Shown: piece after piece, positions 34,122-44,850 of the stretch | How positions within the stretch are numbered: position 1 is the stretch's first letter | Layout of the letters: every line of letters starts with the position of its first letter | DNA from: Ophiosphaerella korrae | Taxonomy: Eukaryota; Ascomycota; Dothideomycetes; Pleosporales; Phaeosphaeriaceae | Direction: 5' to 3' | Assembly: GCA_028456385.1 (NCBI GenBank) | Contig: JALNQF010000027.1 | Coordinates: forward strand, 62,001 to 126,000 | Length of the DNA: 64,000 nucleotides | The notes under the pieces: generated by a model | What the model saw: the letters and a program-made list of their open reading frames with translations, nothing else | Told to the model about the DNA's origin: nothing | Databases searched by the model: none | Program-made: the position numbers and the translations under genes

Positions 34122-36044
34122 ATGGCAGTTCTTCAGCGCTCGACATTCTTCGAGGCTATTCAAAAGCACGATCCTTCATCCACGGCTGTAATTGAATATA
34201 ACTCTAATGTGGCTTATATATGGTTCCCTACTGCGCAATGTTGCTCGAGCCAAAGAGCATCTGTTACATATGACAGGAAAGAATGAAAAAGAGATCTCCG
34301 GCAAACGAATTGCGTTCTTAGTGCAGAATGGGTATGACTATGCAGGGTAGGTATGGACAAAATTTTGCAACTTGAACAGTTACCTTTCTTTCACAATGGA
34401 GGCTAACTTCGTCTTTAGTAACGCTTCTTAGTATCCTTGCCTCCAGTGCTATAGCTGTATCCTTGGCGCCTTCCTTTCCAGCATTGGAATTGAGACAGAT
34501 TGTTTCCGATAGCGAAGCACTTGCCTTATTATGTTCAGCTAAATACGCAAAGCAAGCAAAAGAGATATTGGATGACGAGCAGCAAAACACAACAGTATGC
34601 TATCAAGTTGACAAGCTGAAATGTGACTCAGATAAGAGCTTGGAAGTGAAGCTGATCGACACGTCTGCCACGGCTAATGGCGGCTTGATGTTATTTACTT
34701 CTGGGACTACAGCGCGACCAAAAGGAGTTATGCTTTCAGTTGCCACTCTAGCTGCGCAATCACAAAGCCTGCTAGACGCATGGAAATACACGCCATCTGA
34801 TCATCTCTTACACGTTCTGCCACTTCATCACATCCACGGCACAGTCAATGCGCTTCTCACCCCGCTGCTCGCGGGAAGCAGCATCGAGTTCATGTTTCCA
34901 TTTGTTGCGGACAATGTGTGGAAGCGACTGGCGGCGCCCTTCCTGCACACAAACGGCCACACGAACGGTATGACGAAAAAAAGTGCTAATAACGCAAACC
35001 ATAACGGGAAACTTCCAATCATTTCGTTCTTCACGGCGGTGCCTACGATTTTGGCCCGTATGCTGCAGTCTTACTCTACTCTAGAATCCGAGATCCAAAG
35101 AGCCAGTAGAGAATCAATTTCACGGAAGCATCTGCGCTTGAATATATCTGGCTCTGCTGCCTTGTCCAAACCGATCCGCGACGGCTGGACCGAGCTCAGT
35201 GGAGGCAATATCCTCCTCGAGCGCTATGGGATGACTGAGGTCGGAATGGCTTTATCTTGCGGTCTCGAATATGCTGATCGTATTGATGGCTCGGTTGGCT
35301 GGCCTCTACCATCAATGGAAGCGAGACTTTGGGGGAAGGATGAAACGACTGGCAAAGAAAGCGTCATTGCACCTAATGAAGAAATCGACCCTACCACTGG
35401 GAAAGAACGCCAAGGTGAAATCCAGCTGCGAGGACCAACAATCTTCAAAGAGTATTGGCGCAATCGCGTTGCAACAGAAAAATAATTCACGCATAATGGC
35501 TGGTTCAAAACAGGCGATATCGCTTTACGCCGCGCGGTGCCAGGCTCCGGGAAAGGAAAGTCCGGCTCATGGGCACGTGGGCCCGCATACTTTATCCAAG
35601 GCCGAGAGAGCGCAGACATCATCAAGACTAGGGGGGGAGAAAGTCTCGGCTCTTGAGATCGAGCGTGAAGTGTTGTCTCTCCCACAAGTCAGCGAATGCG
35701 CTGTTGTTGGGCTACCATCCGAAGCATGGGGTCAGAAGGTCGCAGCGGTCATTTTTATTTCAGAGCAGTGTAAAAATAGTGGCAAGCCATGGGGTCTAAT
35801 GGACATGAGGCGTGCGCTGAAAGAACGACTGGTGGCCTACAAGATCCCACAAGCTCTCGAGATTGTGGATTCAATATCGCGTAACGTGATGGGTAAAGTC
35901 AACAAGAAGGAGTTGTTACCCGCAGTTTTTGGGGACCTAAAAAAGATAAGGAGGAGGATTATCGATGCGCAACAGGCGCGTGAGGCATTGAAACAAGGGT
36001 TTGCGTGGCAGCGAAATAACCACAACGACCACTCATCATTTTAG
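34122..36044 (+). pseudogene. Malonyl-CoA synthetase-like AMP-binding ligase, several disruptions
   Basis: Adenylate-forming enzyme of the ACSF3/malonyl-CoA-synthetase type, with LMLFTSGTTARPKGVML, VLPLHHIHGTVNALL, LNISGSAALS, ERYGMTEVGMALS, NGWFKTGDIA, YFIQGRESADIIK and MGKVNKKELLPAVFG in order. Damage: a frame shift near 34215-34225 in the N-terminus; a GG/GGG mismatch at the donor of the intron near 34346-34420; TAA at 35483-35485 (ATEK*FTHNGW); and an extra base in the AGGGGGG run near 35629-35635 that shifts frame before EKVSALEIE. It cannot make a working enzyme. Its former role would be to supply malonyl-CoA, the co-substrate of an N-malonyltransferase such as the NAT relic at 14649. 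Confidence 0.82.
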
Positions 36045-36257
36045 ATTCCATTATCAGCAGATTCGACCTTGCGGCTTTACAGCATCAAGATTCTTGTTAC
36101 TCATCAAAAACTATATTGTTTCTATTTTTGATTGTGTAAATCTATACATAGGGAGAGTATACGTTGATAATGAACCCATACTACCAATGAGCATTACAAA
36201 GAAAGGAATAGTATTTTATATAGCAGTCCTTGTCTCCAGTACTTCAAATCACTATGC

Positions 36258-38041
36258 TTAGAACGGATTTTTCCATTTCCCCTTAACGTCGTCGTACTGC
36301 TTCAGCATGATTTTAATTCGTTCAACCACTTCATCGTCCGCAGCAGTACCACACAAATTGGTCCAATTTTGCTTCGCCCGCTTCGAGAACATCTTGCCTA
36401 GGTTCTTAACACTTTTTCCTTTCTGCACGTTCTCTAATTCCTCGGCCCATACCTTGAGCCATTCCTCAATCTTGATCTTCCTGTGGTCGAACTCGCTTTT
36501 CATGAATTCTTTCCACTTACTTGCTAGACCCAACGATTTATAAACCGGTCGGAGTTTTCCATTAGTATCCATAATACCAGTTTGTTTTGGAAGGATGTCT
36601 TCTTCCATAGCTTTTAAGGCCTTTTCCACGCGGTCAACTTGGGCTTTGAAAACCTTTTGGACATTTCCATCCAAGTGGTACTGGTAGACACCAAGAATAG
36701 TGCGAAACTTGCCAATACCCTGACAGCGACCTTCATTCTCCTTAGCATCAGCGCCAGGTGCATTTTTCGAGTCATCCCACCACTTATTGTGCTCAATATT
36801 GAATTGCATAGTTTTCGAGTTTTCCTTGTTGTTCATGGATGGCTTACCACCTGACATGGCAAGAGAAGGAGAAAGACTATTACCTGCCCATAACTATTAA
36901 GGGAATTAGTTCAGCACTACCTGCTTTATTTATGAAAGATATACTCACATGTTCCTTACGAGAGTTAACATCATGCTCTAGAATCACAAACTCGTCAGTA
37001 TAGGGACTCGATGTGGTACCACCGGGATATGCGTGAGCGACAAAGTCAAGGGGCATTTCGTTTAGCTTGGTGGGCGTAGTGGTATCAATCCATGCCTTTC
37101 CTTGCTTGACTTTCTGTACTACTTCAAACTTGATTGGGTTCTTCCAGTATTCATGTCTGTCTAAAGTTAGCAATGATGCTTCAACAAATAAGCGTTTTGA
37201 CCCACAGGGTTTTGCACAAATCGCTATCATTACCACCATCACCATCATCTCCATCATTAGAATCATCGTCAGCATCACCGGTGCTTTTGTCCTTGCCCTC
37301 GTTCTCAGCATTGGTTTTGGCCTTCTTGCCCTCAAAGAATCGAAGTAACATTTGCCACTCGAGGATATGCTCTACTGCATATGATCGGCCTGCAACTCGG
37401 GTTTCAATGTTCTTGATTGTATACCAATCTTTTGTATTTGGTTGGTCATAGTCTTCGAAATCGTAGACCTTTTTCAACTATGGGAAAGTTAGTTTCGGAA
37501 ATCACCCTTTTGGAGCAATCACAGGGATAATGTTCACCCCTACCTTTTCTATATTTTTATTATCTGGATAACTGTATGATTTGAACTTGATAGGGTCTTC
37601 GACAGTGGCTTTGCCATCAATCTTAGTATTCTTACAGATTTCTCCTTCCTTAGGCTTCCCCCGCTTGACCAAAGTGTGCATATCAAAATCGCTCAAGTCA
37701 AGATCTTCTGGCAAGCTGCGACGCATCTCACTGCCGTCGTTCTGCTCTGATTGCTTCAGTTCTTCTTTTTCTCTGTTGGAAGAAGCCCAAGCTGTCCATT
37801 TTACGCAGTCGTTGTTCTTGCAGCTTCCGCCGTCTTTGCTATTGTCTCCATCAGCTGGAGCCGGTTCGCGCCTCTGAAGATAGACAACATCTTCGTCATT
37901 GTGAGCTTCGACGTGGATTAGATCAATATCAAATTCGCCAATGTGACGGAGGGCGAGGTCAAGCTCAACGCCAGAAGTGACAAAATCGGCTGTAGCGAGT
38001 GCGTGGCTGAAAAAGAGTGGAAATAATGCAGCGTATTTCAT
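36258..38041 (-). CDS. Secreted hypothetical protein, 537 aa
   Basis: Four exons (37544-38041, 37206-37477, 36949-37156, 36258-36893) keep frame at each junction. A signal peptide (MKYAALFPLFFSHALATA) is followed by a linker with several dibasic sites (QRREP, MRRSL, VKRGK), suggestive of Kex2 processing. The middle carries GRSYAVEHILEWQMLLRFFEG, a motif I associate with large secreted fungal proteins found near subgroup-C chitinases, and a low-complexity Asp/Gly/Asn run near residues 220-250. The C-terminal ~200 residues are Lys-rich and helical (HNKWWDDSKNAPGADAKENE onward). No named domain is certain. The next two secreted-protein genes are within 4 kb. Confidence 0.75.
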
Positions 38042-38523
38042 GTTGACGATTATTGCGAGAAGGAAAAGTGAATCAACGAATGAACGATGCTGAAGTCTGA
38101 GTCTAAACGGCGTAATGTATGAATAATTGTACTAGGTCTAATTGCAGAGATCCAGAGACATCCGGATCAGGAAGCATCCTGCGGGACCAAAATCAAGCAC
38201 ATCCTTGCTCTGAGCGCTGGACTCAGGAGGATTGTTTTGCAATATGATTCTGTCAGCATTCATCCAAGAGAATAAGATGACGGGAACTCAGGTATTTGCC
38301 TGCGGTCCTTGGGGATACATTTTGTTGCGTTTTTGGTGCAGTTGAGTGCCTGTTTAGGAGGCTGCGGCCCCTAGGTTAGGCTTGGGCTGACAACGCTAAA
38401 CGCTTGGCTGGCGGTAACAAGTGGAATTATGGTATGTTTGGCTTGGCGAAACCCACCTCCGCCCCAACCTATAATTGTCTCAGTCATCTCTTTAGACCCG
38501 ACCATCAGCGTTGAATTAAAGTT
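38042..38523. promoter_or_regulatory. Divergent intergenic region
   Basis: 482 bp between outward-facing starts of the secreted protein and the F-box gene. No operator recognised. Confidence 0.4.
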
Positions 38524-40212
38524 ATGTCTCACAATCCAAACCCCACCCCAAGCACTGGCATCCCAAACATCATGAATCAGGTACCCGAGGAAATTCTGAC
38601 TCGTATTATCAGACTTGTGGCAGCACAACAAGGCAAGCAAATCTCTAACTGCGCCACCGTCTCCTATTCCTGGCAGCATGTTGTTGAAAGAATCATATTT
38701 CGCTCGCTTCAGTTGTCGGTCGCCGATCTAGCCAAATGCCAAGAGATTTTTCGCGGAAAAAACATCAGGCGCCGCGGTTACCTTCGTTCTGTCGATGTCA
38801 GGTGCACTTTTCGAGCGCCTAAGAACCGGGGATGCTGCGAGGTCACTCGCAGCGTAGACTGCGAGGATGATGATAAAACTTGGACCAATTTTGTAAAGCA
38901 GGTTTTCGCTTTTCTCAAAGATATGGAGACGAGATATGGGAAACATCCCGACTCGGCTCCGGCAATTCATCTAAATTTTCTCAAATGTTCACGGGAGAAA
39001 TGCGCCGTGCGTCGCCATCTGGAACCAATTCGTACGATCTGCAAATCTGAGCAGCACGAACACACTGTCCATGAGATAGAGTCTGCGCGCCGCCGACCAG
39101 GGTCGATACGACTCCATGCCTCAGATTTGCCTACATTACATCATGTGTCGTCCTTCGAGGGGCACGGATGGGGTGAATCAAAATTCCTGCATCCTGCTTG
39201 GGTCGGCACTGTCACTTTAAAACTTTCCGAGTTAAGGGAATTAAGATTATACATGGAAGATGCCTATGATTGGGGCTCAGCGTGGAGAAGACAGTATCAA
39301 CTAGACCTCGCTGAATCCTTCACCTTGGTACCACCCTCACATTTAGAGACATTACATCTCAAAGTGTTCACACATGAGATGCGAAATGAAGATGTGCCTG
39401 TCCAAGAGCTTGTTGAACCTGCGACTGGGCACCACATCTACGATAACCTGATCCAACACCTCGCAACCTTTCGCCAATTACGCACCTTGACACTTACTGG
39501 CCCACTAACTATATGCCCAACAATATTTCACACCCAGTCGGATCCCGCTTCCCGCGCTATTTTCCCAGCTTTAGAAAAGTTTGCACTTGAGTTCACTCCC
39601 AATACGGCTGACGGGCGATGGTTCTTCATTCGTGATGATGCTGTTTTCAAGCACCACCAATCTGATTCGAGCGATGACGGTGATGGAGAAGATGAAGATG
39701 ATGAAGAGGAATCTTCAGGCTTCGTTGTCTATAATGAAAGGCCTATCAGGGAGGGAGAGGTCTCTGACAACAATAGATATCGCTCACTTCCCAACCCGCA
39801 AACCATGACTCCACTATTAGCATCTGTGGCAAAATTTTGCGCGCAAATTCCACATATCAAACAACTATCGCTAAAACTCAACAAGAACGACATGAATCGC
39901 AGCCGTTTGGACGTCGATGTCGTTGACCGGGTCTTTGAATTATGGTTCCTCGTATCAAGCAGCACGCTACAAAAGTTTGATAACATCGTGCAAAACCCTG
40001 TCATCCCCGTAGATGCGGATATTGCGCAATGGAATCGTGTGTACTTCAGAATGGGTAAGTATAAGCCTGACTTCGAAGTCTTAAAGCTTTGGAAGGAAAC
40101 TGTGGGCTTTGGTGGGAAGGTAATCTTTCTAGACGAAGCTCATTGTGAGTTCTTCCAGCCTTGGGGGTGGTTGAGATTGCAATACACTAGCAATATGCTA
40201 CAAGAAGCATAG
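38524..40212 (+). CDS. F-box-like protein, 562 aa
   Basis: A single-exon open frame. Residues ~18-62 (QVPEEILTRIIRLVAAQQ, CATVSYSWQHVVERIIFRSL) have the spacing and hydrophobic pattern of an F-box, which would dock to Skp1 in an SCF ubiquitin ligase. The rest shows Leu-rich segments without a clear repeat register (LRELRLYME, LETLHLKVF, LRTLTLTGPL, IKQLSLKL) and an acidic insert of about 20 residues near 380-400. Many such single-exon F-box proteins are expanded and fast-evolving in Pezizomycotina. Substrate is unknown. Confidence 0.75.
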   Translation: MSHNPNPTPSTGIPNIMNQVPEEILTRIIRLVAAQQGKQISNCATVSYSWQHVVERIIFRSLQLSVADLAKCQEIFRGKNIRRRGYLRSVDVRCTFRAPKNRGCCEVTRSVDCEDDDKTWTNFVKQVFAFLKDMETRYGKHPDSAPAIHLNFLKCSREKCAVRRHLEPIRTICKSEQHEHTVHEIESARRRPGSIRLHASDLPTLHHVSSFEGHGWGESKFLHPAWVGTVTLKLSELRELRLYMEDAYDWGSAWRRQYQLDLAESFTLVPPSHLETLHLKVFTHEMRNEDVPVQELVEPATGHHIYDNLIQHLATFRQLRTLTLTGPLTICPTIFHTQSDPASRAIFPALEKFALEFTPNTADGRWFFIRDDAVFKHHQSDSSDDGDGEDEDDEEESSGFVVYNERPIREGEVSDNNRYRSLPNPQTMTPLLASVAKFCAQIPHIKQLSLKLNKNDMNRSRLDVDVVDRVFELWFLVSSSTLQKFDNIVQNPVIPVDADIAQWNRVYFRMGKYKPDFEVLKLWKETVGFGGKVIFLDEAHCEFFQPWGWLRLQYTSNMLQEA

Positions 40213-40298
40213 TTATTACAATATATACACAGTAGCCACTCTATTGAGGGAAAAGGGAATGTTCTTCCTTTCAGCCATCCAGTTCAACCCAATTTCCT

Positions 40299-40697
40299 TT
40301 ATCGGAGCTCCGCAGGTTTATCCGTGCACTGGTAGTCTTCGCCTTTTTTTCCCTTGGCGAGATCCTCTGGGTTGATAACCCGGAAACTGCGCACTTTGCC
40401 CAGCTCCATACACTCATCTTGCCAAATGAGTGTTTCGTGGTAATATGGGGTGCAACATTTCTCGCCGCGATATGTGCTAAACGAATGCGCGTTGTCGGCA
40501 TCGCCCGACCATTCAATCTTGATGCTCCCTTTGACGTCACCTTCAATCCTTTGGCACCCTTTTTCGACGTTGAAATCGCCTAGAACCTTAGATTTTTCGC
40601 CGGTGCAATCCTTGGTGTCGTAGAGAGTTACGTTGTATGCAGTAGTAGTAGCTGTGAACGTGAATGCCACAGCGCAGGCGAAGGACCATAAATGCAT
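40299..40697 (-). CDS. Small secreted cysteine-rich protein, 132 aa
   Basis: MHLWSFACAVAFTFTATTTA is a clear signal peptide and fixes the start at 40697; the frame is open for 29 more codons upstream, but that extension is not signal-like. The mature ~110 residues hold six Cys in the order DCTG, GCQR, KCC, DEC, YQC. The fold order (VTLYDTKDCTG, then GCQRI, CCTPYY, KVRSFRV) resembles a beta-gamma-crystallin-like or killer-toxin-like sandwich. The same pattern recurs at the C-terminus of the 609-aa secreted protein next door. Role unknown; effector-like or antimicrobial functions are possible. Confidence 0.75.
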   Translation of the reverse strand: MHLWSFACAVAFTFTATTTAYNVTLYDTKDCTGEKSKVLGDFNVEKGCQRIEGDVKGSIKIEWSGDADNAHSFSTYRGEKCCTPYYHETLIWQDECMELGKVRSFRVINPEDLAKGKKGEDYQCTDKPAELR

Positions 40698-41301
40698 TTT
40701 GGTTGAGACTTTATAGAGATAAAATATGAACTTGAGGTGTGAGTTGGTGCTCAGTAAAGAGAATGTGGTTGTATCGGTGATCAAGAAACAGAAAGAAAGT
40801 ACTGTGTATGTAAAAGTATAAATCGAGTTTGAGTCACTTCAATAGATATGTGAATAATGTTTGCTGGGTGAAAAGCGAATTAACTATTTTAGGAAATGGA
40901 GTTTAGATTATGCAGAAGTACCTAAAATCTCACTTGACACGAATACCAAGAGAGGCCCCTAGCGTTCATGATTCACGTAATCCTATAAATTATTTTCGGT
41001 AATTAAGATTCTTATACTTGGCGCTGTACCCAAGTTAGGGTACTAGGATGGCGCGAAAAATATGGTAGCTTCGTCGAACCGTTGATATCAAGCGCTGCGT
41101 CGCAGCACAACCGTTCATACAGCAGCTTTGGATACAGTCCTAAAGCTTCAAGACATTCGTTCTGTACCCTCGTTGACCCTACTTTCCCTCTTTTGCAATC
41201 ACTCTATTGTCTTTTTCTTATTCGTTCACTACCTTTGCATTCCTATTTTTGCATCAATTCGTTATTGGCTTCGCGTGTTGCTGAATTTTATCACCACACC
41301 A
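40698..41301. promoter_or_regulatory. Divergent intergenic region between two secreted-protein genes
   Basis: 604 bp between outward-facing starts. The + frame of the next gene is open upstream of its chosen ATG from 41128, but those codons encode membrane-like residues that do not improve the signal peptide. Nothing else recognised. Confidence 0.45.
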
Positions 41302-43264
41302 ATGCGGTTTCTCCCAACTGTGGGGCTGCTCGGCGTCCTCCAAGTATGCTTGATTATTGGAGAAACCACTGCCAGTCCCACCCAAACACCTCTTGTAGAG
41401 CTGAGGATTAAGAAAGGCGTCGATGCAGCCTCTATGGAATCGGGCAACATCCCGTTTCTTGCGGTTAGGGATGTCTTTCTTGGTAACCTAGACTTTTCGT
41501 CTTCTGATTATGAACCAAACTCTACGACAATTACAGTGCTAGAACATCTCCTGGCTATGCACCGCCAAAAGCGAGAGGGTGCAGACTTTATGCGGCGCTC
41601 CGAGCTAGAGAAACGCCAGACATTTGCTGGTCGGAAAAGACCCGATGATGATTGCAAGAAGAAAAAGTATAAGAAGTGTGATGGAATGTATGAGATGTAC
41701 TGGAACGACAAGGCGAAGAAGTGCGGCCTGTGCCCCGCCGGAAAGAGACCTAGTGAAACTTCTGATAAATGTATTGAACCAGAAACTCCTGAGCAAGAGA
41801 AAGAGCGTGGGAAATGTCCGCCAGACATGAAATTGGACCCCAGCGTTCCTGGACAGGTATGCAATTACGTAACCGAATCTTTTCACGATAACTGTGTATC
41901 TAATTCTAATGTAGAACGAGAGCACTCTGAATCCGAAGTGTGTGGACAGGGATGGCAAAAGCAGCTGCCCAGAAGGCCAAACTCAATCATCAGCCACAAA
42001 GAATAAACTTGGAAAATGTGCACCAGATCCCGAGCCTAACAAGAAATGCGATAATAAAGATCTTGAGCCCTTCAAAAAGATTGGCGCTGATGGGAAAATG
42101 AAAACAACTTGCCGCACAACTAGGCAAAGAGAACAAAGAAAGATGTTGACCGCTACTGACATCAACAGAGAGGCGGGAAAAAAGGCCATAGAACCTGAAG
42201 CTAAGAAGGGCCAAGAACGCAGAAATAAGTAAATTCACACTAAATAATGTATTGGTATCACTAACTAACACGCGGACAGGGAGAACAAAGCTCGAGCGCG
42301 TAGAAGTGCTTGCTTAGCAGTCGGAGCTATGACCTTCCTTCCGGAAGCTGATGTCCAAGCGCTCGGTGAAGCTGAACTAGAGGGACTTATCGAGCCGGAT
42401 GAGAAGTCAATTGTCCCTGAGATCGACCTTGAGGATTATATGATAACGCTCAAGAGTCGCTTGGTTGCAGCACAAGCCACAATGGAAACAGCAGGACCCA
42501 ATTTTGGAGTGCTCATTAGGCAGCTATTCAAGATTGGTAAAGCAGGTGGCAAAGCAGCTCAGAGACCTACCATTCCAGTCACTAAAGCTGCCCGCTTGTT
42601 CGGCGGCAACAAGGAAGGCTCAAAGATTGGAAATGGGATTTTTGATGCGCTCCGACGCCCGAATAGCTACATTAACACTAAGAGAGCTGGCCAAACTTCG
42701 AAGGATGCCGCGAAAAAATCTGGTGCTGTGCAAAATATCCTCAAGTCCAAGGCCTTCCAGGAGTGTTTGGCGGTTGGTGCTGGCACGGTGCTTGATGCGG
42801 CAGCAACGAAGAGACAGCAGAGAAGTAACAAATACGAGACTGATGACGCTGGTGGCCATGCTAAGCTGATCATTGACCTTTCTGCGACAAAGAAAGACAA
42901 TTTTCCAATTCCTCAAGATGAGATGAGGTCGATTATTGTCATTGCGGACGATTACACTGACGCCGGTTATGACGAAGACCCTAACTATACTGTTATGACT
43001 TACTCGGATGGATATAATCGAGATGGCCGACTATTCTACGAGGGCTGCCAAAGTTTGAAGGATCACTCATTGAACAACAAAATCACACTTCTTCAGACTT
43101 GGAACGGGTGTTGTAATTATTATAACGGGGAAAATTGCGAGAAGGATACATATATGTTCAGCCAAACGGACCGAGAGGATGGCCAATTGCGAGGTAATCA
43201 CAATGATGCTGTGTCATCGTTCTGGTGTACTTTTAAACCCGACTGCGCTGGTGGACCCAGATAG
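41302..43264 (+). CDS. Secreted cysteine-rich multidomain protein, 609 aa
   Basis: Exons 41302-41856, 41939-42228 and 42280-43264; all junctions in frame. The start was placed at MRFLPTVGLLGVLQVCLIIG, a good signal peptide. Dibasic sites (MRRSELEKRQ) precede a Lys/Cys-rich middle with repeated CPxG-type motifs (CGLCPAGKRPSE, SSCPEGQTQ, GKCAPDPEPNKKC). A long Ala/Lys-rich helical part follows, and then a C-terminal ~110-residue domain with EGCQSL, GCCNYY, ENC and SSFWC, the same cysteine order as the 132-aa neighbour. No enzyme motif is seen. Possibly a cell-wall or toxin-like secreted factor (inference). Confidence 0.78.
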
Positions 43265-43331
43265 TTTATTTCATATAGAACGACAACCGTGGCACAGAAT
43301 TATGAAACCTCTTAGAAAGAAAATCGTGCCT

Positions 43332-44850
43332 TCACTTGTTCTGTATTTGTAAGGAATCAATCGCGTTTCTGACTGCATGCCACCAACCCTCTAGCTCTTC
43401 TAATAACTCTATACTGTCAAGTTTGTCCCAGTCTTTGATGACCCTTTGAGCCCATGGGACTGGCGTCCATCCAAGGACAATATCAAGAGAATGACAAACG
43501 TAATAACGACAATAGTACCAACTGTACTCAGCGTAATATGATCTGGAGATTGAAATTTGGCCCTTCCACAAAGCTCTTTCAGTCGGGGATGCCGCGAGTT
43601 CCAAGTATTAATTGCCTGTGATTCATTCACACCCGGAGGTTTCTCAATTGTGTTGAAAATATCGAGTTGCAAACGTGCCAACGCCATCGCGAACCAATAC
43701 TCCGCGAATCCGTTTCGAACGTTAGCACCGCCCAAGACGGGCAATGCCGTAGATATGTTGACAATAGGCGCGAGGAGTCCATCCCACGAGCTACAATTTT
43801 TCGAGATATTGCTCCAGAAACAACCCGATTCTTTACGAGCGATTATATTCTAAAAATTGTCAGTGGCGTATAGTTGCGTCCCATCACTCAAAACAATTCA
43901 AGGTCGCACTAACATTTTCTTTGTAATAAACGAACTTTGATGTCCGAGCCTTGGGATCATTGTAGAAGACATAGCCGCGTGCGATTTCCTCCTTGTCATC
44001 AGAAGTATATGTCTGATTGAGGAAAGGTGCACCGGGTACGACGCTACAAATGCTGCGACGCTGCACAAACAGGCTTCTAGCAAGCTTCGAATTGATGCCA
44101 AGGGCGCTGAAGGCTATACGACCACCGTCCAAAACGAGAGCACCGTTTGGCCGGCCTGAACAGAGGTCGGCTGCGAAAGGACACGGAGCATCGTGTTCGG
44201 CATGTATGAAATACATCATCTGAATAGTCTATCGCAATCGAGGATGCCACGGAATAGGCCTAGTGAATAGCAGTTACGCGCGTAGTTGTCTGCATCCTGA
44301 GTCTCATTCCTACGAAGCAATTGCCACAAAAAGTTAGTTCCAGTCTCGATTCCATCTGGCGGATCCCACTGCCCGCAGCCCTCTGTGACCCTCGACACCA
44401 CCGTGCGACCCACAAATATTCGCGAAGTAGATATACCAGCAATTGTGAAAAGGAAGAAATGTATGATAGAAATAAGGCTTAAGGCTGATGGACCTAAGAT
44501 AATACTAGACCTGTGCTGCTCTATTGGCCTCTCATGTGTTGTTTGTATTCTCCTTTAGTGTGTCCATAGATTTTCGACAAATGTAGCGAAAGTGCTTCCC
44601 GCAGTGGCAGTGTTTCTTGAAATGACTTGTGACCTCAGCACTCCGGATATATCCTCCTTTTTGGCCTTACATCCAGTCGGGACAAGTTGATAAAGACCAA
44701 AGCGAGGAATCTTCCGGCTGCGAAAGTCACTGCAACAGCAAGAAAGGAAAGTAGTAGAGTTGCGTTCTGGTTCGGTAGCGTCAAGAAAGCTCCGTTGTCA
44801 CAGTCGACCCAAAACCCAGCGTAGACCGCGTTGAGCCCAGAACTGTCTAT
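43332..44850 (-). pseudogene. Fungal multi-pass membrane protein, heavily decayed
   Basis: Segments in changing frames line up as one protein: DSSGLNAVYAGFWVDCDN then ATLLLSFLAVAVTFAAGRF (44850-44690), SQVISRNTATAGSTF, RPIEQHRSSIILGPSALSL and GRTVVSRVTEGCGQWDPPDG (44540-44350), APCPFAADLCSGRPNGALVL (44200-44140), VLGGANVRNGFAEYWFAMAL (43740-43680) and a last TM plus WDKLDSIELLEELEGWWHA tail. It belongs to a large unnamed Pezizomycotina membrane-protein family with a Cys-rich extracellular middle. The codon where a start is expected reads ATA (44848-44850), and at least four frame shifts and several stops separate the pieces. Exon borders are therefore not given. Confidence 0.7.

Noticed and set aside
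37478..37543. Reading exon 1 of the 537-aa secreted protein to the stop at 37502 as a complete 179-aa gene
   Set aside because: A 66-bp intron with an ACTAAC branch point joins it in frame to the next open exon.
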